Shown: one piece after another, positions 16,889 through 24,988 of the stretch
How positions within the stretch are numbered: position 1 is the stretch's first letter
Layout: each line of letters begins with the position of its first letter
DNA from: Sphaerisporangium perillae
Lineage (GTDB): Bacteria > Actinomycetota > Actinomycetes > Streptosporangiales > Streptosporangiaceae
Reading direction: 5' to 3'
Assembly (NCBI RefSeq): GCF_023276435.1
Contig: NZ_JALLPO010000023.1
Location: 62,001 to 126,000, forward strand
Length of the DNA: 64,000 bases
Notes under the pieces: generated by a model
Database searches by the model: none
Told to the model about the DNA's origin: nothing
What the model saw: only the letters and a program-made list of their open reading frames with translations
Translations under genes and position numbers: made by a program

Positions 16889-17038
16889 CATACCGTAGAA
16901 GGAGGGGCGGCCCGCCCGCAGGAGGTGCGGGCGCCACCGTCGCCAAGCCGCCCCGACCGCTCGCTCACGTGGCGCGCCCCTGCGCCCAAAGGCCCGTTCC
17001 CTGCGACGAGTGGTCGGGCGGCGCGGAAGGTCCGCCGC

Positions 17039-18769
17039 TCAGCTGGAGCGCGGGCGCCAGTCGCCGCGGTTCACGTTGAGCGTCTCGGGCGCGTGCAGCC
17101 GCACCATCGTCCGCGCCACCCCGAGCGGGACGCCGCCCGGGGTCAGCAGCGAGACGACGATCATCACGGTGAAGGAGATCGGGACCGTCCAGGCCGCCGG
17201 CTGCGCGAGCAGCGCCCCGGTCCAGCCCGTGTACGGGCCGCCGGTGATGACCGCGATCACCGCGACGCTGGCCAGGCCACCGCCGGTGAGCAGGCCGGCC
17301 ATCGCCCCCGCCGCGCTCAGCCGGCGCCACCAGATGCCGAGCACGAGCAGCGGGCAGAAGGAGGAGGCGGCCACCGCGAAGGCGAGGCCCACCACGTCGG
17401 CGACGGCGAGGGACCGGGCCGCCATGGCGAGCGCGAGCGGCACGGTGACGGCCAGCAGCGTGGCCGCCCGGAACGACCGCACTCCCCCGCGCAGGATGTC
17501 CTGCCCGATGACGCCCGCCACCGACACCGCGAGCCCGGAGGAGGTGGACAGGAACGCGGCGAAGGCCCCGGCGGTGACCAGCGCGCCGAGCAGCTCGCCC
17601 GCCGTGCCGCCGACCAGGCGTCCCGGCAGGGTCAGCACGACGGCGTCCGTACGGCCCGTCATCAGCAGCTCGGGGGTGTAGAGACGGCCGAGGGCGCCGT
17701 AGATGGCCGGGAGCAGGTAGAAGGCACCGAGCAGGGTCAGCACCACGAGCGTCGTGCGACGGGCCGCCCGCCCGTCGGGGTTGGTGTAGAACCGCACCAG
17801 GACATGCGGGAGCCCCATGGTGCCGAGGAACGTCGCCAGGATGAGCGAGTAGGTGGCGTACAGCGGATGCTCGCGGCCGTGCAGCGGCAGCGCCCACTCG
17901 TGGTCGGTCAGCACCGGCAGGCTCTCGATGTGCGGCACCGGGGCCCCGGCGGGGAAGCCGACCGTCGTGTCCGCCGCGATCGTGTGCGGGCCGGGCCGAA
18001 GCGTGATCCGCTCCCCGCGTGCCGCCCTGCCGTCCACCTGGCCGCTGACCGTGACCTCGACCGGCCGCTCGACGCGGACGCTCACCTCGGTACTCACCGT
18101 CACCGTGACCGGGTCGGTGAAGACCGGCGGCGCGTCGCGCCCGAGCCCCGGCTTGCCGTGCCCGTGCCAGGCGAACAGCAGGAACACCACCGGCAGGGCG
18201 AGGGCGGTCAGCTTCAGCCAGTACTGGAACGCCTGGACGAAGGTGATCGAGCGCATCCCGCCGGACAGCACGTTGACCGCGACGACGACGGCCACGAGCA
18301 GGCCGCCCACCCAGGCCGGGCCGCCGGTGATCGTGCGCAGGACCAGGCCCGCGCTCTGGAACTGCGGCATGAGGTACAGCCAGCCGATCAGCACGACCAG
18401 CACGCTGGCCATCCGCCGCACGGCCATCGATTCCAGCCGGGCCTCGGCGAAGTCCGGCAGCGTGTAGGCGCCCGACCGGCGCAGCGGCGCGGAGACCAGG
18501 ACGAGCAGCACCAGGTAGCCGCCCGTCCAGCCCACCGGAAGCCACAGCATGTCGGCCCCGTAGGCGAGGATCAGGCCGGCGATGCCGAGGAAGGAGGCCG
18601 CCGAGAGGTACTCCCCGCCGATCGCCGAGGCGTTCCACAGCGGTGACACCGACCGCGAGGCGACGTAGAAGTCGGAGGTCGTCCGGGACAGCCGTAGCCC
18701 GAAGGCCCCGATGAGGATGGCCGCCACCACGACCACCACCACCGCGGAGACGCCGAGTCCGGCGCTCAC
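17039..18769 (-). CDS. SSS-family symporter paralogous to ActP, with large extra loop
   Basis: 576 residues from a GTG at 18769 that overlaps the DUF485-like stop (GTGA). The frame extends far upstream, but that part is the upstream gene read out of frame. Conserved SSS features: FYVASRSVSPLWNASAIGGE, AASFLGIAG, GAYTLPDFAEARL, GGMRSITFVQAFQYW, GTMGLPHVLVRFYTNPDG, FLSTSSGLAVSVAGVIG. Between helices, about residues 210-295, it carries a much longer extracytoplasmic stretch rich in alternating Val/Thr (VTVTVSTEVSVRVERPVEVT) absent from the neighbouring ActP. Substrate is likely a monocarboxylate, but the insert suggests a divergent role. Confidence 0.88.
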   Translation of the reverse strand: MSAGLGVSAVVVVVVAAILIGAFGLRLSRTTSDFYVASRSVSPLWNASAIGGEYLSAASFLGIAGLILAYGADMLWLPVGWTGGYLVLLVLVSAPLRRSGAYTLPDFAEARLESMAVRRMASVLVVLIGWLYLMPQFQSAGLVLRTITGGPAWVGGLLVAVVVAVNVLSGGMRSITFVQAFQYWLKLTALALPVVFLLFAWHGHGKPGLGRDAPPVFTDPVTVTVSTEVSVRVERPVEVTVSGQVDGRAARGERITLRPGPHTIAADTTVGFPAGAPVPHIESLPVLTDHEWALPLHGREHPLYATYSLILATFLGTMGLPHVLVRFYTNPDGRAARRTTLVVLTLLGAFYLLPAIYGALGRLYTPELLMTGRTDAVVLTLPGRLVGGTAGELLGALVTAGAFAAFLSTSSGLAVSVAGVIGQDILRGGVRSFRAATLLAVTVPLALAMAARSLAVADVVGLAFAVAASSFCPLLVLGIWWRRLSAAGAMAGLLTGGGLASVAVIAVITGGPYTGWTGALLAQPAAWTVPISFTVMIVVSLLTPGGVPLGVARTMVRLHAPETLNVNRGDWRPRSS

Positions 18770-19278
18770 CGGCGTTCGACCAGGTCGGCGAAGTGGCGCT
18801 CGTTGCGCTCGGCCTGCCGGACGTAGAGCCAGGCTCCGGCGACGAACGCCGGGTAGACGAGCCCCGCGAGCACCACCCAGGGCAGAGGCAGGCCGAGCAG
18901 CCGCGTCTCGCGCAGCCCGGGGACCGCGAGGAACAGCAGCGGCAGGCCGCCGATCAGGCACGACAGGACCGTGCAGACGAACAGGGCCAGCCGGAACTGC
19001 GTGCGCACCAGCGAGCGCATGTAGACCTCGCCGAGGCGCGTCTGCTCGTCGATCTCCATGGTCGCCGGATAGCGCGGCCTGCGGGCGGCCGTCGTGCGCG
19101 GGCTGGTGACGACCTGCCGCCGCGGCCGTTCCGGGGCCTTCGGCGCCGTCCGGCGCCGTCCGCCGTCCGTGGCCTCGCCGCGCGCGGCCCGCTCCCACCA
19201 GGCGGACCCGGGGAGGTCCTTGTCCCGCCCGGCCCGCTCGCCGCGGGCGGCTCCGGAGGGATCCTTGTCGGGGGTCAC
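18766..19278 (-). CDS. DUF485-like membrane protein with charged N-terminal extension
   Basis: 170 residues. The first ~75 are hydrophilic and low-complexity (Arg/Ala/Pro), then MEIDEQTRLGEVYMRSLVRT opens a DUF485-like module with two membrane helices (LALFVCTVLSCLIGGLPLLFLA-type and LPWVVLAGLVYPAFVAGAWL) and a charged tail. GTGA overlaps at both ends couple it to the LytTR regulator upstream and the symporter downstream. It probably serves as the small accessory partner of that symporter. An internal start at MEIDEQ would give a classical-length DUF485. Confidence 0.8.
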   Translation of the reverse strand: MTPDKDPSGAARGERAGRDKDLPGSAWWERAARGEATDGGRRRTAPKAPERPRRQVVTSPRTTAARRPRYPATMEIDEQTRLGEVYMRSLVRTQFRLALFVCTVLSCLIGGLPLLFLAVPGLRETRLLGLPLPWVVLAGLVYPAFVAGAWLYVRQAERNERHFADLVERR

Positions 19279-20045
19279 TCCGCGCGGCCCTTCCTGGCGC
19301 GGCGGACGAGCAGGTCGCGCAGCTCCCGGGTGTGGCGGCGGCTGACGGGGATCTCGGTGTCGCCGATGCGGACGGTGCAGCGGCCGGAGTCGATGTGCAG
19401 CTCGTCGATGTGCTTGACGGCGACCAGGTGGCTGCGGTGCACGCGGATGAACCCGGCAGCGGCCCAGCGCTCCTCGAGCGCGGCGAGCGGGATGCGGACC
19501 AGGTGGCTGCCGGTGGCGGTGTGCAGGCGGGCGTAGTCGCCCTGCGCCTCGACGTAGCGGACGTCGGAGCTGGCGACGAACCGCGTCACCCCCGCCAGCT
19601 CCACCGGGATCGTCTCGCCGTCCGGCGCGGGGCGGCCGGTCTCGTCCGGCGCCGGTCCGCCGGGGATGCTCGCGCAGACCCTGCGGATCGCCTCGGCCAG
19701 CCGCTCGGGCCGCACCGGCTTCAGCAGGTAGTCCTCGGCCTTGATCTCGAAGGCGTCCACCGCGTGCTCTTCGTAGGCGGTGACGAACACGACGCGGGGC
19801 GGCCGGGCGAACTGGGCGAGCAGGCGGCCGAGCACGACGCCGTCGAGGCCGCGCATCCGGATGTCGAGGAAGACCGCCTCGACCGGCTTGCCGTCGGCCA
19901 TGGCGCGGTCGAGCATCTTCAGCGCCGACGCGCCGTCGCGTGCCATGGCCACCTCGCCGATGCGGGGATCGGCCCGCAGCAGGTACGCGAGGTCCTCCAG
20001 CGCCGGCTGCTCGTCGTCCACGGCCAGCACGCGCAGGCCGGTCAC
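19275..20045 (-). CDS. LytTR-family response regulator
   Basis: 256 residues. Receiver domain (1-120): VLAVDDEQPALEDLAYLLR with the acidic pair, phospho-acceptor Asp in VFLDIRMRGLDG (about 59), Thr in VTAYEEHAVDAF and Lys in YLLKPVRPERLAEAI. C-terminal LytTR DNA-binding domain (about 150-250): VRYVEAQGDYARLHT, LAALEERWAAAGFIRVHRSH, LVAVKHIDEL and IPVSRRHTRELRDLL. The sensor kinase lies 206 bp upstream on the same strand. Its stop overlaps the next gene, so it is coupled to the DUF485-symporter pair it presumably controls. GTG start at 20045. Confidence 0.93.
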   Translation of the reverse strand: MTGLRVLAVDDEQPALEDLAYLLRADPRIGEVAMARDGASALKMLDRAMADGKPVEAVFLDIRMRGLDGVVLGRLLAQFARPPRVVFVTAYEEHAVDAFEIKAEDYLLKPVRPERLAEAIRRVCASIPGGPAPDETGRPAPDGETIPVELAGVTRFVASSDVRYVEAQGDYARLHTATGSHLVRIPLAALEERWAAAGFIRVHRSHLVAVKHIDELHIDSGRCTVRIGDTEIPVSRRHTRELRDLLVRRARKGRAE

Positions 20046-20046
20046 G

Positions 20047-20094
20047 TCAGTGCCGTTCGCCCCGGTGGCGTGAGCACCGGATGGGCCGGCTCAT
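20047..20094 (-). other. 15-codon upstream ORF before the response regulator
   Basis: ATG at 20094 opens MSRPIRCSRHRGERH and stops 1 nt before the regulator's GTG. Termination-reinitiation could feed the regulator, whose own ribosome site is weak. Speculative. Confidence 0.25.
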
Positions 20095-20145
20095 GCTGGG
20101 GGGGATCGGTCGGGACGTGGCGGGCGTAACTGGTCATCGCACAAG

Positions 20146-20204
20146 AGAGTGATGAATCAGGCAGGGGAAGTCAACGGCCCGGGGCACCGGCGACGATAAC
20201 TATA
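20146..20204 (-). promoter_or_regulatory. Candidate promoters in the kinase-regulator gap
   Basis: On the minus strand a perfect -10 hexamer TATAGT (20199-20204) sits in AT-rich DNA. Further on lies TTGACT (20169-20174), 17 bp before CACTCT (20146-20151). Either could drive a regulator-DUF485-symporter transcript separate from the kinase. Confidence 0.35.
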
Positions 20205-20251
20205 AGGAGACACCCTCGGCCGATCATGCCAGGTGGCGCCGCCGGGGGCTG

Positions 20252-21445
20252 CTACGCGGAGACGCCCGGGCGGTACTTGGGGAGGCGGACGCTCACCTTG
20301 GCGCCGGCGCCCACGGCCGTCTCGACCACCAGGCCGTACTCGTCGCCGTACACCTGGCGCAGCCGTTCGTCCACGTTGGCGAGCCCGACCCCACCGGTCC
20401 CCGACCGCTCGTCGGAGTCGCCGGACAGGATGCGGCGCAGCCGCTCGGGGTCCATGCCGATGCCGTCGTCCTCCACGCTGATCAGGCACTCGGCGCCGGC
20501 GTCCTCGGCGGTGATCGCGATGCGCCCGACGCCGTCCTTGCTCTCCAGGCCGTGCCGCAGAGCGTTCTCGACGAGGGGCTGCAGGCACAGGAAGGGCACG
20601 GCGACGGGCAGCACCTCCGGCGCGATGCGCAGAGTGACCCGGAGCTGGTCGCCGAAGCGGGCCCGTTCGAGGGTGAGGTAGCGGTCGATCGACCGCAGCT
20701 CCTCGGCGAGCGTCGTGAACTCGCCGTGCCGCCGGAAGGAGTATCGGGTGAAGTCGGCGAAGTCCAGCAGCAGCTCGCGGGCGCGTTCGGGGTCGGTGCG
20801 CACGAACGAGGCGATGGTGGTCAGCGAGTTGTAGATGAAGTGCGGGGAGATCTGCGCGCGCAGCGCCCGCACCTCGGCCTCCATGAGCAGGGTCCGCGAG
20901 CGGTCCAGCTCGGCCAGCTCCAGCTGGGAGTCGACCCAGGCGGCGACCTCGCCCGTCGCCCTGACCAGGCCGGCCGAGGCGTGGTCGCCGTAGGCCGCGA
21001 GGGAGCCGACCACCCGGTCGTCGGTCGTCAGCGGCACGACGACGGCGTGCCTGATGGGGCATTCGGGCAGCTCGCAGGAGACGACGTCGGGCCCGAGCAC
21101 CTGGATGCGGCCGTCGCGGAGGGTCTCGGCGGCGTGGGCGAAGGCGTTCTTCGCGTGGTGGTCGCCCGCGCCGTCGTAGACCAGCAGCTCTTCGCCGTTG
21201 GTGATGGCGATGGCGGGCGAGCCGAGCAGCTCGCGCAGGTAGCGCGAGGCCTTGAGCGCCCCGGCGGCGGTCAGCCCGGCCCGCAGCGGCGGCGCGGCGA
21301 GCGAGGCGGTGTGCAGGGTCTCGAAGGTGGCGCGCTCGGCGGGGCTGGTGCCGAGCTCGCGCCGGCCGCGCAGCACGCGCCAGAGCACCACGGCCGGCAC
21401 CCCGACGAGGGCGAGGAGCACGGGCAGGGCGAGCAGGGGGTCCAC
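20252..21445 (-). CDS. LytS/AlgZ-type sensor histidine kinase
   Basis: 397 residues from a GTG at 21445, 11 bp after the HIT stop. A single N-terminal membrane helix (LLALPVLLALVGVPAVVLWRV) is followed by a GAF-like region (KASRYLRELLGSPAIAITNG to about 190). The His_kinase domain follows, with the phospho-acceptor His in LRAQISPHFIYNSLTTIASF (about 201), and the HATPase N and G boxes LQPLVENALRHGLE, EDDGIGMD and GTGGVGLANVDERLRQ. This class pairs with LytTR regulators such as the one downstream. With one membrane helix, the signal is more likely intracellular or redox-like than external. Confidence 0.93.
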   Translation of the reverse strand: MDPLLALPVLLALVGVPAVVLWRVLRGRRELGTSPAERATFETLHTASLAAPPLRAGLTAAGALKASRYLRELLGSPAIAITNGEELLVYDGAGDHHAKNAFAHAAETLRDGRIQVLGPDVVSCELPECPIRHAVVVPLTTDDRVVGSLAAYGDHASAGLVRATGEVAAWVDSQLELAELDRSRTLLMEAEVRALRAQISPHFIYNSLTTIASFVRTDPERARELLLDFADFTRYSFRRHGEFTTLAEELRSIDRYLTLERARFGDQLRVTLRIAPEVLPVAVPFLCLQPLVENALRHGLESKDGVGRIAITAEDAGAECLISVEDDGIGMDPERLRRILSGDSDERSGTGGVGLANVDERLRQVYGDEYGLVVETAVGAGAKVSVRLPKYRPGVSA

Positions 21446-21456
21446 GCCGCCGGAGC

Positions 21457-21930
21457 CTACTCCAGCGGGCCGCCGTCGAGGGCCTCGCGGATCCTGCCGG
21501 CGTACGACTCCGCCTCGGTGTCGCCGTCGTACTTCACCCTCGGCCAGAAGAAGCCGCGCAGGCCGTCCTTGCGCCGGCGGGGCACGACATGGGTGTGCAG
21601 GTGCGGGACGCTCTGGCTGATCCTGTTGTTCATCGCGACGAAGCTGCCGTCGGCCCCGAGGCCCTTCTCGACGGCCCGGGAGATCGCCTGGACCCGGGCG
21701 AAGTACGGCCCGACCGCCTCGCCGGGGAGGTCGGCGAGGGTCTCGACGTGCCTCGCGGGGATGACGAGCACGTGGCCCTTGAACACCGGGCGGGCGTCGA
21801 GGAAGGCCACGGCGACCTCGTCGGCGAGCACGACCTGGGCGGGGACGGCGCCCGCGGCGATCCGGCAGAACACGCACGCCGGGCCGGAGCCTCCGCCGGT
21901 CGCCGGGTTCTCGTTCGGCTGCGGGTCCAT
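21457..21930 (-). CDS. HIT-family protein
   Basis: 157 residues from the ATG at 21930. Histidine triad HLHTHVVPRRRKDG (about 110-123) with upstream HIT signatures CVFCRIAAGAVPAQVVLADE, AFLDARPVFKGHVLVIPARH and FVAMNNRISQSVPH. The CxxC at the N-terminus suggests a partial zinc site. The family hydrolyses or transfers nucleoside monophosphates. It precedes the sensor kinase by 11 bp, so the two are probably co-transcribed, perhaps without functional link. Confidence 0.92.
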   Translation of the reverse strand: MDPQPNENPATGGGSGPACVFCRIAAGAVPAQVVLADEVAVAFLDARPVFKGHVLVIPARHVETLADLPGEAVGPYFARVQAISRAVEKGLGADGSFVAMNNRISQSVPHLHTHVVPRRRKDGLRGFFWPRVKYDGDTEAESYAGRIREALDGGPLE

Positions 21931-22085
21931 GCGGGCGTCCGATCGGTAGGGAGGCGGTCTCGGCCCATTCCAGCACGCTCCGCGCCCGGGCCGCGCGCCC
22001 CCTCGAAGATCGGGCCCGCCGAGACCGGCCCACCGGACATCCGCTCGCGGGGCAGGCCGCTCGGCGGGACGCCCGCCGGTGAGGC

Positions 22086-22451
22086 TCAGGCGGAGGCGCC
22101 CTCGGCGAGCCGGCTCAGGTAGAGGGTCACGATCGTCTGGCCGCCTTCGGCGTCGATGACGTCGAAGGCCCGCACGGTGCCATGCTGCACGGTGTCGGCC
22201 ATGATCTGCTGGGGGTGGTCGATGGCGTGACGGGTCACCGGGTCGCCCTCGCGGTCTTCCAGGCCCACCGCGAACTGGTCGTCCTTGGGGTCGTACTCCA
22301 GGTAGGCCAGCGGTGACCGCTCGGCCTCGACGAGGTCGCCGAGTTCCCCGCTGACCACTTCGACCGTGACGTCCACGCCCTCGTAGTCGCGCGTCATCGC
22401 GTCGAAGAACTGCCGCCACTCCTCGCGCGGAAGATCCGGCCGCTGCTTCAT
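22086..22451 (-). CDS. DUF5335-like small protein
   Basis: 121 residues from the ATG at 22451, 9 nt after GGGAGGG. The sequence (LPREEWRQFFDAMTRDYEG, DVTVEVVSGELGDLVEAERS, LAYLEYDPKDDQFAVGLEDR, HAIDHPQQIMAD, GGQTIVTLYLSR) matches my memory of the DUF5335 family of about 110-120 residues. No catalytic motif or signal peptide. Monocistronic, divergent from the MalY-type gene. Confidence 0.72.
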   Translation of the reverse strand: MKQRPDLPREEWRQFFDAMTRDYEGVDVTVEVVSGELGDLVEAERSPLAYLEYDPKDDQFAVGLEDREGDPVTRHAIDHPQQIMADTVQHGTVRAFDVIDAEGGQTIVTLYLSRLAEGASA

Positions 22452-22646
22452 GACATGGCTCCCTCCCCGGCCCGCGGGCCGCCGCGTCGTCACCATGCTG
22501 AGCGTCCCCGATTCCCGGCACATCACCCGATCGGGTAGAAATCACCGCGCCTCGGCAGGAATAGCCTGAAACTCCCCGCTCGGAGCGACAAATCATGTGC
22601 TATCACGTGAAAGACGACTTACATCGGCAATCATCAACGGGCAGTC

Positions 22647-23882
22647 ATGATCGACAGTACGGCGCAGGGCCGTGTTCCCGGCGAAAGGACGACCTTGAGC
22701 AGCACCAGCACCGGCAGCGAATCCCCGCTCTCCGCCTACGGCCTCGACCAGCTGCGGGAACGCCGCAGCGCCAAGTGGCGGGAGTACCCACCGGACGTGC
22801 TGCCGGTGTGGGTCGCGGAGATGGACACCCCGCTCGCCGAGCCGATCGCCGCCGCGCTGGCCGCGGCCATCGAGCGCGGCGACACCGGGTACGCCGTCGC
22901 CGGGGGCCTGCCGGAGGCGTTCGCCCGGTTCGCGGCCCGCCGCTTCGGCTGGCACACCGACCCCTCGGCGATCCGCCTGGTACCCGACGTGATGGCCGGG
23001 ATCGTCGAGGTTCTGCACGTGGTGACCGAGCCGGGAGACCGGATCGTGGTCAACACGCCCGCCTACCCGCCGTACTTCTACTGGCTGCCGCGCATCGGGC
23101 GGCAGGTCGTCGAGAGCCCGCTCACGCTCGGCCCGGAGGGCTTCCGGCTGGACCTTTCCGCTCTGGAGCGCGACTTCGCCGCCGGCGCCACCGCGTACCT
23201 GCTGTGCAGCCCGCACAACCCCACCGGGCTGGTGTTCACCGAGGAGGAGCTGCTGGCGGTCGCCCGCCTCGCCGAGCGGTACGGGGTCCGGGTCGTGGCG
23301 GACGAGATCCACGCCCCGCTGGTCTACGCCGAGGCACGGCACGTGCCGTTCGCGTCGCTGGACGCCTCCGCCTCGGCCCGCTCGATCACGCTCACCTCGG
23401 CCTCCAAGGCGTGGAACCTCGCCGGCCTGAAGGCCGCGCTCGCCGTGCCCGGGGCGGAGGCCGGCGCCGACCTCGCCGCCGTCGACCTCGAGGTCAGCGA
23501 GAGCGCCGGCCTGTTCGGCGTGATCGCCTCGGAGGTGGCGTTCACCGCCTGTGAGCCGTGGCTGGACGAACTGATGGCCGGTCTCACCGCCAACCGCGCC
23601 CTCCTGCGCGACCTGCTCGCCGAGCGGCTGCCCGAGGTCGGGTACCAGCCCCCGCAGGCGACCTACCTGGCCTGGCTGGACCTGCGCGCGCTCGGGCTCG
23701 GCGACGACCCCGCGGAGTGGTTCCTGCGGAAGGGCGGGGTGGCGCTGTACTCCGGCCACAAGTTCGGGACGCCGGGGCACGGCTTCGCGCGGTTCAACTT
23801 CGCCACCTCGCCCGAGCGGGTGGCCGACGCGGTCGGCCGCATGGCGGACTCGCTGGGAGGCGCCGCGCCGGCGCGCGGGTGA
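22647..23882 (+). CDS. MalY/PatB-type PLP-dependent C-S lyase or aminotransferase
   Basis: 411 residues from the ATG at 22647. A TTG at 22695, 6 nt after AAAGGA, begins 16 residues later and is an equally good start. Fold-type I features: DVLPVWVAEMDTPLAEPIAA, NTPAYPPYFYW, CSPHNPTGLVFTEEEL, VVADEIHAPLVY and the PLP Lys in LTSASKAWNLAGLKAAL (about 256). The opening VAEMD and SPHNPTG are typical of the MalY/PatB group of cystathionine beta-lyases. Probable role in sulfur amino-acid metabolism; exact substrate open. Confidence 0.9.
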   Translation: MIDSTAQGRVPGERTTLSSTSTGSESPLSAYGLDQLRERRSAKWREYPPDVLPVWVAEMDTPLAEPIAAALAAAIERGDTGYAVAGGLPEAFARFAARRFGWHTDPSAIRLVPDVMAGIVEVLHVVTEPGDRIVVNTPAYPPYFYWLPRIGRQVVESPLTLGPEGFRLDLSALERDFAAGATAYLLCSPHNPTGLVFTEEELLAVARLAERYGVRVVADEIHAPLVYAEARHVPFASLDASASARSITLTSASKAWNLAGLKAALAVPGAEAGADLAAVDLEVSESAGLFGVIASEVAFTACEPWLDELMAGLTANRALLRDLLAERLPEVGYQPPQATYLAWLDLRALGLGDDPAEWFLRKGGVALYSGHKFGTPGHGFARFNFATSPERVADAVGRMADSLGGAAPARG

Positions 23883-23910
23883 GGCCGTCGCCCCCGGGCG
23901 CGCGGCGCGA

Positions 23911-24849
23911 TCAGGTGTCGACGAAGCTCGGGGGCACCATCACGCGCAGGCCGTTGGGGATCGCCCGGATCGTCATCGGCGTGCGCAGCAGCACCTCGCC
24001 GTCCACGTCGGCGGCCATCGGCGGCTCGGTCTCCAGCAGCATCTCCCTGCCGGTGACGAACGGCCCGCCGGCGAGGCTCCGCCAGCGCCCGCCGGCCGCG
24101 CGCACCAGGGTCTCGGCGAGCAGCCGCAGCCGCTTGCCGGAGCCGAGCTGGTAGGCCACCAGGTTGCGGTTGTCGATGCTGATGTCGCTGGCGATCTGCC
24201 AGCCGCCGTGGTAGCGCCCGTTGGCGATGTTGAGCTGGTGCGTCAGCAGCTCGTGGCGGCGGCCGTCCACCGTGATGTACGCGCGGAACGGCTCGTGCTT
24301 GGGCAGGATGGTGAGCGCGGTGAGCGGGTAGGCCGCCCGGCCGAGGATCCGCTTGAGCCACGGCCTGACCGTCCCCGCCACCTCGACCGACACCCCGAAG
24401 CTCGCCAGGTTGGCGAAGGGCCGGTCACCGGCCATGCCGAGGTCGATGTCGGCGACCTTGCCCCGGCTGAACACCTTGACCGCCTGGGCCAGGTCGAGCG
24501 GGAGCCCGAGGCTGCGCGCGAAGTTGTTGGTGGTGCCGAGGGGCAGCACGCCGAGGGCCACGTCGCGGTGGGCGACGTGCTTGACCGCCTCGCTGAGGGT
24601 GCCGTCGCCCCCGCCGACCGCGAGCAGGTCGGGCTGGAGGTCCAGGGCCTCCTCGATGATCTGCGGCAGCCGGGAGGGGTCCATGACGGCGTAGGTGCGC
24701 AGCGGCCGGAAGCCGCCGGCCTGGAGGAGCCGCAGCGTCTCGAAGTAGCGATGGCGGCCCCGCCGGGACCGGGTGTTGACCACCAGCACCATTCTGCGCA
24801 GATCGCGGATCGCCTTGGTGTGTTCCGCCTTGCTCCGCGGCTCGCTCAC
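23911..24849 (-). CDS. Diacylglycerol-kinase-family lipid kinase
   Basis: 312 residues. The DAGK catalytic domain shows VVNTRSRRGRHRYFETLRLL, the nucleotide loop LLAVGGGDGTLSEAVKHV (about 77-94), LGVLPLGTTNNFARSLGLP and the C-terminal beta domain with DGRRHELLTHQLNIANGRYH, GWQIASDISIDNRNL and AADVDGEVLLRTP. It matches YegS/BmrU-like kinases acting on diacylglycerol, ceramide or related lipids. Soluble, without membrane segments. GTG start with GGGATGGGTGA just upstream. Convergent with the MalY-type gene. Confidence 0.92.
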   Translation of the reverse strand: MSEPRSKAEHTKAIRDLRRMVLVVNTRSRRGRHRYFETLRLLQAGGFRPLRTYAVMDPSRLPQIIEEALDLQPDLLAVGGGDGTLSEAVKHVAHRDVALGVLPLGTTNNFARSLGLPLDLAQAVKVFSRGKVADIDLGMAGDRPFANLASFGVSVEVAGTVRPWLKRILGRAAYPLTALTILPKHEPFRAYITVDGRRHELLTHQLNIANGRYHGGWQIASDISIDNRNLVAYQLGSGKRLRLLAETLVRAAGGRWRSLAGGPFVTGREMLLETEPPMAADVDGEVLLRTPMTIRAIPNGLRVMVPPSFVDT

Positions 24850-24907
24850 CGATCACCCATCCCGTAGAAGCTGTCCGGGACATGCTATGCACTCGCGGAA
24901 AACGAAC

Positions 24908-24938
24908 GGGACGGGTACGGCGAGGCCGTACCCGTCCC
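24908..24938 (-). terminator. Strong rho-independent-type terminator of the M6 protease gene
   Basis: Perfect 14-bp arms GGGACGGGTACGGC (24908-24921) and GCCGTACCCGTCCC (24925-24938) around a 3-nt loop. Read on the minus strand, the stem is followed by GTTCGTTTTCC, a short T-rich tail. It lies 50 bp after the protease stop. Confidence 0.75.
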
Positions 24939-24988
24939 GCGGCGGCCGACCGGCCGCCGGTTCCGCCTTACCTGTTCTCGTGGTGCTC

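Noticed and set aside
18770-19198. N-terminal extension fusing upstream sequence to the second symporter
   Set aside because: The extra ~143 codons are the DUF485-like gene read in another frame. The GTG at 18769 overlapping its stop is the natural start.
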